NCBI RefSeq assembly: GCF_008831285.2
Contig: NC_045142.1
Span: 9,488,452-9,552,451 of the forward strand
From: Nymphaea colorata
Lineage: Eukaryota > Streptophyta > Magnoliopsida > Nymphaeales > Nymphaeaceae
Length of the DNA stretch: 64,000 nt
Direction: 5' to 3'
The first letter of the stretch is position 1; each line of letters begins with the position of its first letter. The position numbers and the translations under genes are program-made. The notes beneath the pieces were generated by a model that saw only the letters and a program-made list of their open reading frames with translations, was not told the DNA's origin and made no database searches. Positions 47,829-60,764 of the stretch are shown here, one piece after another.

Positions 47829-49102
47829 CGCAGAAGATGACGTTGAGGAAGCTGTCCCTTGAGTGTGCCATGAGGTGGGTGAAGAAGAAGAAGGTAGTGG
47901 AGCATGACAATGGCATGTCTCAATCCCCTTATAAAACCTATCGAGCTCTCCTCTCTCTCTCTCTCTCTCTTTCTTTTCCAGATGTCGTGATACTCACACA
48001 CCAAGGGCTATGACATTGGTCATTTCCATGAGCATTGACTGTGGTCGTAAGCCAAGTTTCTTGTAGTGGAGGAAGAAAGCAGCAGTTGCTGCTGCATGGG
48101 TGCATGTGCAGAGAAAGTGGGGGAGGAATGAAGTGAAGAAAACTAGGAGGAAGAAAAGAGGAATGCTGGGTGATCTCTTTTCTTGTGGGTTCATTCACCT
48201 AGATGATTGTTGTTGTTCTCTACAAAAAAAACAACATATATATTAGTGTTAAACTTTGTGCCTATTTCTTGTCGTTTTATTCCACAATCTATTCATTTCT
48301 TGTTGAAATTTTAGCATCATATCCATTCTAATAGTTATGGGCTCAGTTTCAGCAGCAGTTTAATTTAATGTAGTCTTATAAAACCAAGCTTGTTTGGCCT
48401 GCTATATTGATACTAAATATTGTTGTTTGCTGGGTAAAGATCCAATAAATGTATCTTTGATGTTTGAGAGCTCTTGTGGCGACATTAAGTGTTTTTAACA
48501 TACTTGTTTTTTTTGTCTCCTCAAGTATACATTTGCAGTGACAATATGTTTTGATAAGAATATATCTGTTTTGGTGAGCTTTATAAGATTGTTTGTGGTT
48601 TGTGAGTTAGAAAGAATCATGACACTCCTAATCCCCTTTTGCCCTAACCCCTGCTTCTTCTATTATAGCTGTCAAAGAAACGGGTCACAGATAATGAGTT
48701 CCCACCTGGGGACAGACCCTCGATCTAATTCCTGAATGGTTCTCAATGAGGGGGTCAAATTAAAGTTTTTAAATTTTGATAGGGACTGAAATATCATTTT
48801 TCAAAATTTTTATATCGAAGAAGTAAAATTTTTTAAAATTTACATATAACTTTTTAAAAGAAGTTTTGAGGTGGGGCCAAGACCCATGCCGGCGTCCTTT
48901 GGCTCCGCCCCTGATTCAAAGAAATACAATGTGATATGAAACGACACGTGACAGAAGAAGGTAACAGTCTAAAAAAACAATGGGGTTTGTTGACAACTAT
49001 ATGTATTTTTAATGTGAAAGAGACTGCAGTATTATAAAACTGCACCCAATTTTTGATTGGCTAAATAAATCTATGCTAAATTTTTTTTTATTCAGTTGGC
49101 TG

Positions 49103-49143
<41 letters not shown>

Positions 49144-49252
49144 TTAAATGAAATAGAGTTAAATGGCTTATAGGTAATGTGGTGCTATGAGGTATTTTTT
49201 GTTATACCATCAAACCTTAGTACCGTCTTTTTAAATTTTCAAAAAGAGCAAA
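47829..49252. repeat. Duplicated segment Y, copy B
   Basis: Second copy of 41399-42728. It keeps a longer MITE (about 48745-48915, ending GGCTCCGCCCCTG) and has gained about 110 bp with a (TA)n tract (about 49108-49138). It ends about 225 bp before the first coding exon of the 447-codon gene, so it may contribute promoter or leader sequence. Confidence 0.88.
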
Positions 49253-49332
49253 TGAGTATATACGCTATTCACTGTTTTTTTGGGGTCCTGGACAATACGA
49301 GCGCGGGTGAATGGCCCTCTTGCTGCGAGATC

Positions 49333-49449
49333 ATGGCGGTTGACGGCTCCGTACCGGCCACGCGTGGTGGGCCCAGGCAGACGAAGAGTTGCCCTGCAAC
49401 GTTTCCCGCTCGTCGTTCAAAAATAAAGGGTAGGGATCGCCAGCGTTGA
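49333..49449 (+). other. Upstream open reading frame candidate (38 codons)
   Basis: An ATG at 49333 opens a 38-codon frame (MAVDGSVPATRGG...) that ends at TGA 49447, 28 nt before the ATG used for the main gene. If transcribed it would be an uORF. The GC-rich composition fits a leader exon; function is inference. Confidence 0.3.
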
Positions 49450-49476
49450 ACCTCTTTCTCTCTCTCTCGCAGAAGG

Positions 49477-52400
49477 ATGAATCACCGGGTGATGAGATTT
49501 TCAGGTGGTTGATCATCTCCTACGTAGATTTATGTCTTATTCTGTTTTTTAAGTATTTTCTTCTCTTCGTTGTTTAGTTGATGATTTTCTGTTGGAGGTC
49601 TATCATTGAATTGGTCTTGATTTATTTGCCTGTTTGTGTGGTTCGTTTTTTCAATTCTGGCGCTCCTTTTTTATGTGATTGTTTTCGAACGCAGGCAAGG
49701 CTCGCCAGAGGAGTCTCGCCGGGAAGGAGAAGGAAAACGCAGCCCAGGATACGGCCTTGGTCAAGGATCCCTCCGTTTCTGGTAGTATTGGTCAAAGGCA
49801 AGTTTGTTCTTTCCATATCTGGTCCTTCTTCTTCCTTTTTGCGGTTTTTCTCGGTTTCATGATTCACTTTTGGTTTTCCAAACCGATTGAATGCCTGAAC
49901 TATCACTTGCTTTCCCTTTTTGTATCTTTGACTTGTTCTTGTTGCATTAATAATTTTATTTTGCATTAGCTACATTTTGTTGATCGACCTCCAGTATTTC
50001 AGCTGCCTCTTTTGGTGGACTTTATGTTTCACTTTGATACCTTCTGGTGGTTTCTTTCGAATGGAGAAACAAGAAAAGATTACTACTGCCTTACAGTAGT
50101 GTAACGGTTTTGTTGTCTTTAATCAGTTGATTTTCTCAAAACCTATTTAATAAGCTGGACAGCTAAGCCGATGCTAATGCCATTATGTAACTCAAATCCT
50201 AATTTTCCTTCAGTTTATTCTCACTACTTTTTTAAACTGAAGCCCAGCAGCACTAGCATTCAGCAATCCTTTTTGACAGAGTTCTTTTAATGATTCTGTA
50301 TGTTGCAAGTTTCTGCCCACGTAAAAAGCTAATTGCAATAGATAAGGAAGACAAAGAAAATAGGCATATGAAATCCTCTTCATTTTCTTTTGCTTAGAAA
50401 TTTATACTTGGAGAAATGTTGTTAAACATAAGAACTTATAGCCAATGTTATCCGTATCGTACGATACGCACGCGTATCGTACGATACGTATCGTATAGGT
50501 CGAAGAAACCTATACGATACGTGTTCAATACACGATACGTGTGCGTATTGTACCCGTATCGGCCGTATCATACGATAGGGGCCTGTATCGTACGATATGG
50601 GCGATACACCCCCGTATCGTACGATACGGGAGAAAACATAAAATTCTTTATTTTTTAAAAGTTTAAAGTTTAAACACTCCTTCCTCTCTCTCTTCTTGTA
50701 TTTAAAGACTCCAATAGACATAGGAGGGAAAAATTTTGCGTATTTTCATAAAAATTAACCGATGATTCATCGATTTGGGAAATATCATCGTTGAATCATG
50801 AAAGATGATAACTGTATGTTTGAACTTATAAAATTCTGATGTAATCTAAGTCCTAAAACTCCAAGACTTAAGACCCTAAGTCCTAAAACTTTATAAAATT
50901 TTCAAGTTTAAAATTGTGATAGATGCTTATTATGTTAATTTGAATATTTGATTTCTTATTTTTGAATGTGTTGTTGATAGTATACAGATGAATGTTCCTT
51001 ATGTATGATGATCTTTTTTATATTTGAATACATTTTTTATTTTTCTTGATTTCTGATTTTTTGTTCATTTTTTTCAGATTTTTGAGAATTTTGTCTATTT
51101 TTTCTGATTTTTAAATATTTTTTAAAATTTAAAAATCAATTTTACGATACGTTACGCTACGTTTACGATACGTTACGATACGGCATATAGGTCGGCCCGA
51201 CCGATACGCGATACGCTATGCCTTTTATAACATTGCTTACAGCAACAAGAACCGTTGATGATGCAAGAAAGACGAGTTATCAGGGCAAGGAGGAAAGCTT
51301 TGTTTAATATCATGCATGATTCAATGTAAGATGGTAAGTGAATAGCGATATTTTTCATAACATTGATAATTTCATGGAATTTATTTACTATTCATTAGCA
51401 AAACATTCTTTGCCTCAGAGTTCTGTTTCACCTTACTGAGTTGTTGAACTATAGTATTTCTTCTGAAATTTTGAGGGTTGGATATAAATTTTTTGGTAGA
51501 CTTCTGTGAAGTTGTGAACGTTCTTCTCTTACAGGAAAAAGCATCCTCTTGGGGAGAGTAAACACACCAATATTATAGGAGCTGTAACAGTAGAAAAAAT
51601 CTCAAAACCTTTGGCTAAGAGGCATTCTGCAAAGTTGAAAGTTGTGGGTCCTATACTGAAGGTTGAGAGGCATGCTGATGGCTTAACAGGAAAGTTGTTA
51701 GAAGAGACACCTGGATGCATGAAGCCAACCATCAAGTCTGGACGAGTTTCCACAAACAGTGGCAGAATTTTGTTTGATGCAGCCAAATCAACCCAAAGCA
51801 GGAGCATCTCATTTGAAGACCAACTTGAAGGGAACCTTGCACAAAAAAGAAATATCAACAGAGATAACATGCATTCACCTGCTAAACTCCACTCTAGCTT
51901 ACGGTGCTCACCATCTCTGAGTACAGAGAAGCACAATCGAAATATGGAACATGATTTTCAAACATCAGAATATTGGATTTCTCAGATACATATGGCAGAA
52001 TTTGCTGGAAAGCATTTTGTTGCATTCGAATTTTTCCGCCTTGCCTTGGAATGCAAGGCCAAGGTATGTTGCACTGACATAGATTTTCCCCTTTTCTTTT
52101 GAAAATATCTCTAATTTGTGTTTATTCATTTTCAGCCATTTGAGAGTCTTTTTGATGAGCTTCAAGGCTATGCCGACAGGCATGTTTATCTGCTTGCAGA
52201 AACTGCATGGCAAGCCCTTTTCCTTACTTATGGTTCATCAATATCTGAAATTAAGTGTGTGGGCTTGAATTCTCCCTTCCTTAGAGCTGGAAATCATCAT
52301 GGCAGTGAAGATACAAAATGCCTTGCTGTGGAGTGTTATTCTTGCATTAGCAGTTCAGATTCTCAGGATGCAGACTTTGAAGAATATAAGTATAAAGATT

Positions 52401-54429
52401 CCATCGATAGCGATGAGATTTCCAAAATTAGTGCTCCTGAAAGTTCATCAGTAGTGGAGCACAGTTACAGCCATGGAAATGAGAAACATGATGGTTACTT
52501 GCTGCTAGCAGATGATTGTGTCAAAGAAAAATCAGCTACAAATGGAATTGAGGAGTTCCATAACGTGGGGCTGGAGAAAATAAACCTTCCCATGAAGCCA
52601 GGTACTATTTCTGAGTATATTAATGTAGTTGTGTTAGAAGGGATGACATAGCAAGTAACAGTTTACAAGTAACCACAAAAAGGTGTCCAAGCAAGCAAAC
52701 CAACTTGATGTTCACCAATTCGTTTTTTTATTTGTGCATTTTGTTGAACAAATTAATGCCAAAAGATTTTTTCAGTTTATTGTTGAATGGCAGGTCGGGT
52801 GAACATATGCCATAAAATATCCCTACTTCAATCAATTAAACGCACTAATACTGTGTCTGACAGGTCCTACTCCTTCAGCTTCTCTCCAGATTGGTGAAAT
52901 TTCTCAGTGACATACTTCAGGAAGGAAAGCTCCTGCTTGTTTTAGTTGTCCACATCTTTCAATTTCCTTTGCACAAGTTCTTGAGTCTAGATGCAATTCT
53001 ACAATGTCCTCTACGCAAGTTGCTGCCAATTTCATCTCATGTGATTTTCATCTAAATGTTGTCCGCAAACAGTGTTCATGGTCTGTTGAACTGATGTTTG
53101 CAGTATAATAGTTAAAAATGGAACTTAGTTATCAAGGTGGCTTCTGTATTTTGTTCTTTCACTTTTTCTCATTTTCTTTGCTATTTTGGCACTGCAGATA
53201 CTGCGACGAAGCATAATGAGGCAAATGCCAGAACAATTGCTTATCAGGTTCCAAGAGTTATATTTTCTTTTTCAAGCTTGAACACAACAAACCAAAATGC
53301 TGGACACTGTGTGGAAGTTCATTGTTTAAAAGCTGCTATTATTTCTTACTTCTCCTTTTGTAACTTTGACATGAAAATTTAGATGAAAATGTGGAACCTG
53401 CATTAACCGAACATGTCTTGAATTATGAGCATCACTTTATTTCTATTCAAATTCATTGATGTGCTTGACTTTGGATGCCTAATCTTATAAAAAATAGCCA
53501 TAGTAGCCTTTTCATGAATAATTCTTCTGTTTTTCTGTCTACACTACTAAGCAATTTGAGTTGATGCACAGTGCTTTAGAAAATGTAAACATGAATAGTC
53601 TGAAATATTTTCAGTTCCCTTTCCAATATCCCCAACGTGCATTTCAGTATGCACCTTCAATTTTTATGCTCTTATTTTTTTTTGAATGATGACCCTTTTT
53701 TGTTTGTTCATTGAGAAGGCTTAAGAAATCCAAGTTCTTATCTATGTTTTCATCCTTCACAAAGGTTATTGGAAATTTTTGCCTTTTTGAGTCCTGTTGT
53801 CTAAATGCAATTCACTTCTGGAACTCGGTTTTAAGTTGTTCTTTGAAAGACTTCATTAGATCTTCAACCTGAAAATTAACTGTCTGAAACAATAATTGCA
53901 GACCTAATATTTCAATTTCTTCTGTGAAACACAAAACTGCGTAAGTGATTTACTTCAGTAGATTGAAGAATATATCTGAAACAGCGGAGGCATTACATAT
54001 AATTTCTTGAAGGCAAAGCACAAATACTTTTAATCTTTCTTAAATTAGAAGTACTTGGGTTACCCATATAAACAACTAAGAAGGGCATAAACATCAAAAT
54101 GATTATTATAGTAGCTTGTCTTCATTTCTGCAGCCTCTATCAGAGTGTATATTTGCCTTAAAAGCATAGCCTAGTAGTCATAGACGCAATTTCCCATTAT
54201 TTTGTTGTAATTATAGGCCATTTAGTAATTTGTTATAATTTTATTTTATCTTTTTTTGCAGAATATTTCATCAAACAAATCTAAAGGAGGCTTTTCTTCC
54301 GAGTCATCACTTCTTTCTATAATTCCATGGTCGGTCTGTGCGATTCAATATTTGTTAGTCATATTCTGGATGTGTTTGCTATTAACTGTGTCGTTTCTGC
54401 TTTTGGATGTGATTGTTACTGTATTATGA
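49477..54429 (+). CDS. Six-exon gene, 447-residue protein with C-terminal membrane segment
   Basis: Proposed exons: 49477-49504, 49695-49797, 51535-52063, 52136-52601, 53198-53247 and 54262-54429. The joined frame stays open for 447 codons and all phases fit. Intron 2 (49798-51534) uses AG|GCAAGT, a GC-AG intron; the alternative GT nearby breaks the frame. Residues 1-180 are Lys/Arg- and Ser-rich and look disordered. Residues 190-236 hold an apparently folded block, YWISQIHMAEFAGKHFVAF, then EFFRLALE and PFESLFDELQGYADRH. An acidic Ser-rich region follows. The last 30 residues (IQYLLVIFWMCLLLTVSFLL and on) form a probable membrane anchor. The YW-SQI...FF-LAL...EL--Y--RH pattern vaguely recalls plant ALC-interacting-type proteins, but I do not claim that identity. 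Exons 5 and 6 are least certain. Confidence 0.65.
50443..51235. mobile_element. Palindrome-rich hAT-like element (TATCGTACGATA), 793 bp
   Basis: Starts CAATGTTATCCG and ends TATAACATTG, giving a 9-bp CAATGTTAT inverted terminus. Flanks CTTATAGC (50435-50442) and CTTACAGC (51236-51243) match at seven of eight positions, an 8-bp target duplication of hAT type. The left third is built of CGTATCGTACGATACG units; the right end has TACGATACGTTACG units; the middle is AT-rich. It lies wholly inside the GC-AG intron of the 447-residue gene. Confidence 0.85.
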
Positions 54430-56065
54430 AGTACGGTTGGAAGCTACTTGTGTACAGCAAAACTGTTGAATATGCTGATCTTTGTTACTAAATGAGTATC
54501 CCACGTATATACTTTCATGCTACTTGCTCCCCTATCATGTTCTAGTACAGTTGCAGCATAATGTTTGCAAAATTATCTTTGGTAATGGTCTAGTACAGTT
54601 GTTAGATAAGTCCTTTCCCATGGTACTGCTGAATCTCAGCCTTTTCTCCGTTGTGTGTGAATTTGTTACAATTAGCCATTATTTGTCTGTGGAAATGTTA
54701 TGGTGACATGTGGCGTGCACTAGCATGTAGCAGATTGATGCCATCCAGAATCTGATCCAAGTGTTCTGGAATGAACTGGGCCATTGATCTCTGTGCTTCT
54801 GGGGCTTGATGTTATTTCTTTTCCTTCTCTGGCACCTTAAAAGCAAAGATACACCAGAAGAATTGGATTATCTCGGCTGAACCTACACTGAGCCTGTCCA
54901 CTTACACTGTTTGTGAACAAGCAGGATGGTCATGAACGAATACTCTACATAGATCGAGATTCCATGGTTCCATTCCTCGGTGTTCTACTAAAGTGGCAGA
55001 AACCAGCAATTACACTCCATAGGTTGCATCAAGTGCACAGATAAAGTGTCCCATGGTCCCACGTTTGAATGTGAACGCAGGGCTAACCTTAATGTGGAAC
55101 GTGAACTTCATGTTCCACGTATCAAGCATCCTCCTGACAGGACTGAAAAATGTGGAAAAAGTCCCTACATTACGACTGAGCATCACGAATGGGTGTGGGA
55201 CGGTGGGGCTTTTGAGATTGTCTCCAAATCCATCACCCAACTATTACTCCATCAATCAAACATTCGCATACACTTGAATTTATTTAATGGACCTATCTTG
55301 CCAAAGTGAAGTGCCTTATTTAGTTGCCTGTCATTATCTTTCGAATTGCCTACTTTGCTTTTACGAAATAAAAGCTGTCACATTGGTGCGGAGTGTAGGT
55401 GCGGCGATATATATATATATATATATATGAGTGTGTGTGTGTTATATAAGTAATTTTATTTGTTTGTATTTTTAAACTTTTTTTATCAAGGTTACCTTAA
55501 TCTCGTACAAAATTCAAAGTTTTAGTAAATAAAATAGGGAATGAGAGAGAGAAGAGAAAAAAGAAAAGGAAAAGATAGGAGAAGGAAAGAAAAAGAAAAA
55601 AGAAAAAAAGAAGAAGAATGGATGTGGTCAGCAACACCCGATTTGGTTTGACCGAGTCGGGTGCCACGTTGGGCCACATCTGCACCTGCACCTGAGTCGG
55701 GTGCGCCACCCGTGTGACTTAGATTAAAAGTTAGTCCTTGATTGATTCTCTTCATCTTAATCTTCCCTGCATGCCTTTTTAGAATAAATGTATCACAGAA
55801 AAAGGACTTCATTAGAGGCATATCATTATTTTGTGGAACACACGACTTTGAGTAAGTCCGTATGGAATTTCTCGCACAACTTGAAGAATATTACTGCACC
55901 TACTATTTGACGCTTTAGATGGCATAAACTATCAAAGAAGGTCGTGATGTAAGGCATCTTCCAAACAAATTGTCTTAATAGCTGGGAGAAATCTGTCCAG
56001 GGACAGTACCCTCTGCACTCTTGTGGTTTTAGAACTAGATTTTCCACTTAGTAAAAAGAAAAAAC
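54430..56065. other. 3' flank and intergenic DNA, no further gene seen
   Basis: The start should hold the 3' UTR of the upstream gene. Later it contains (TA)n(GT)n at about 55410-55442, a purine-rich run at about 55540-55620, and GAGTCGGGTG repeats at about 55655-55715. An 87-codon frame at 55046-55309 has no known domain. Confidence 0.5.
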
Positions 56066-56067
56066 TG

Positions 56068-56229
56068 GGGGTCGTTTGTCTAATGGAACAGTTACATACC
56101 ATTCTATAAACTTGCACCATGGCGTAGATTCCTGAGAACTATAATTTGTATTCTATGAATCTGTCCCAAATTCTTTCACATATTCATGGAACAGTATGCT
56201 ACCGTTCCATTAGCCGAACAACGCCTAGG
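56068..56229. mobile_element. Small foldback MITE candidate (about 160 bp)
   Basis: GGGGTCGTTTGTCTAATGGA at the left and CCGTTCCATTAGCCGAACAA then CGCC at the right form imperfect inverted termini, with AACAGT and ATTCATGGAACAGTATG repeated inside. The GG(G)CGTTTG-type terminus resembles Tourist or Harbinger MITEs, but I could not fix a 3-bp target duplication. Confidence 0.5.
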
Positions 56230-58535
<2,306 letters not shown>

Positions 58536-59910
58536 TTAACAGTCAAACATTATCAGCAAGTAACTCACGGTGGAGAGGTGCATGTGTGTGTATCTATATA
58601 GGTAGTTATGTATGTACCAGCGGTAGTCCCACCGGGGACGAATCTTGTCCATACGGTTGTCGCCGTAGGGGTAGTCTGTCTCGGCCCTGCGGGTGTTGCG
58701 GAGGGCACAGCAGCCGATAGCGTAAAGGCCGACGAGGATGACGAGCATGGTGATGTTGAGCACCGACAGCTTCTGCCAGTCGCGCTTCATGTTCTCCAGC
58801 ACCGCCGCTTTGCAGGAGTCACATTCGTAGCACAGCACCCCCGGCAGGTTGTTCCACCTGTAGCAGTCTTGCTCCGCCCCTCCCATCCCCATTACCACCG
58901 TCCCCTGCGCCCCGTACTGGCACGCCGTCGGCGGCTTGCAGCAGCCCGACTGCCGCAGTTACAAATCCCCATCAGTACCCACCAACAAGTTAACCAGAAA
59001 AGCCAGAACCAAGAGAAGAAACTTCAGTTTAATTTGTACTCTGTTGGATTCAACCGGTATAGGCAACAACAATTTTGGACTAACTTTTATAACTGACATC
59101 TGTCTCATTTTTACACAACATGGAAACTTATTGATCTAACTGAACCTGTAATAGGAGAATAAGCAGTTCATGGCAACTTTTGTTCAAAATTTTCTGTGTG
59201 GTAATCACGTTATGGAATAAGATGAAAGCTCAGAATGACCATTTATACTTATATAGAGAAGTGATCGATTTCTGCTTGTTGATGTATGTTTGAGTAAAAG
59301 AAGAAAATTTTCATTTCAATCTAAGAATTCCACTTGAAGCAGTAAATAACCAAGTCCTCCTCCTTTGGAACCAAGGTGGAAACAACCAAGAAAGGGTGGC
59401 TAAGTGATCCATGTATACCTGGATGGGGGTCATATCCTTCTCCAAATAATCAAGTGGCGTCCACTGAGCAATGGCAGAACAGCTCTTGGAGCTGAGGATG
59501 CAGCTCCTGATACCCCTCCAGTTACTCTCTTTGCTCACCTGCGCTCTAAGCCAGGGAGAGTAGTCATTAAGGTGATACTCCTTGTACACCCTGCCCGGAA
59601 CCTGGACGCCATGGCCCTTGCTGGTAACGGCGAAGGCAAAGACTGTGAGCGACAGAAGTGAGAAGATGAGCACCAACATGATCACAAGGTAGAGGAAGAG
59701 GGCGCATGCTATGTTGAAGCATGCGCCGATGAAGCCTGATAGGGAGATGATGAGGATTACGAAGCCGATGATAAGGAGGGGCATCTGTAGAAACGCCTCG
59801 CAGGTGCTGCTGTTCTTCGCTAGCCATAGACCACCACCTATGACGGGGATGGAGATGAAGATGGTGAAGAGGTTGAGGATGCCAACAACGCTGTTACTAA
59901 ACCGATACAT
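58536..59910 (-). CDS. Plant tetraspanin, two exons, 301 aa
   Basis: Exon 1 is 59910-59419 (164 codons) and exon 2 is 58949-58536, with donor CAG|GTATAC and acceptor GCGGCAG, phase 0. The N-terminus MYRFSNSVVGILNL leads into membrane segments at about residues 9-30, 43-65 and 70-95. The large extracellular loop (about 96-226) includes the plant signature GCCK (166-169), then CYRWNN and CYECDSC with the expected Cys residues. The fourth membrane segment is about 227-247, followed by RRAETDYPYG and RPRWDYRW. Tetraspanins organise membrane microdomains and partner proteins at the plasma membrane. The last 26 residues after RPRWDYRW are unlike the family's usual short Trp-rich end and run into simple sequence. 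The true C-terminus may be altered or spliced (GTACAT donor-like site there). Confidence 0.93.
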
Positions 59911-60764
59911 CTCTCTCTCTCTCTCTCGCTCGCTCGTGTCTCTGCTTTGCTTTTCTACACCATGGTTTCTTCTTGCTTAAGCATTGTTCCTTCGATGGAA
60001 GATGTTTTAAACTTACCTAAATTCAAAAAGTTAGTGGCTCTTCCTGGAATTTATTGAAAAAATAAAATAAAATGAAACTAAAAATCATGGCTTTGATGTA
60101 CGTGAGACATAAATATTTTGTAGCATAATAATTATGAAAAGGTGTTGGGGAGAGAAAGCTGCAGCTGCTGCCACCATGAACATTTATCTTGCTTGCAACC
60201 TCCACTACAGAATCATGCTGCCCCACCGCTTTTAATAAAGATGTACACTTTGATATTTTTGTCCATTTCGGCTGCTATTTATTGCCGATGACATAAAGGA
60301 AATTTCCTCTCGTCTCTGTTGATCGGTTTAATATTGTCCGTAATGGATGAGTGCTCCACTGAGACTGATAAAAAACAAAAAGTGGAAGGACACCAGATTC
60401 CTCTACCACCTTTTGCAGCGATAGAGAGGAACACGGAACATGGTTCTTTCAGCTTTATCTTGTGTGGCGATAATGATGATGAACCTTTCAGGGGTCATTT
60501 AGAATTCTAGCGTGAGTATTCTCTGGAGCATATAATGAGTGTGAATTTACTCCAAGGTCAATCACTTCGAGTGAGTAAGAGGCTAGCAACCCACCCTGTA
60601 AAGAAGACCCAAAGGTCCCCTTCCGTTCCCCCTGCCTCCAAGGTCTTGCAATGCTTGACTTCAAGGAGAAAGTCACAAGCCCTGCATGGAACAGGTTTGT
60701 TTAATATACCTTTAACTAGAGTGAGCATCCCTAAAACTCTCAACTAGTGAACTATATCTAGACA
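59911..60764. other. Tetraspanin 5' flank and intergenic DNA
   Basis: A (CT)n(GCTC)n tract at about 59911-59937, on the plus strand, is the GA-rich leader just upstream of the tetraspanin ATG, common in plant 5' UTRs. The remainder has short frames (for example 60319-60510) without recognisable domains, possibly extended copia relic sequence. Confidence 0.45.

Noticed and set aside
55046-55309. 87-codon plus-strand frame and its overlapping 74-codon frame
   Set aside because: No domain or splice evidence; a short inverted repeat (GTGGAACGTGAAC / GTTCCACGT) explains the self-similar look.
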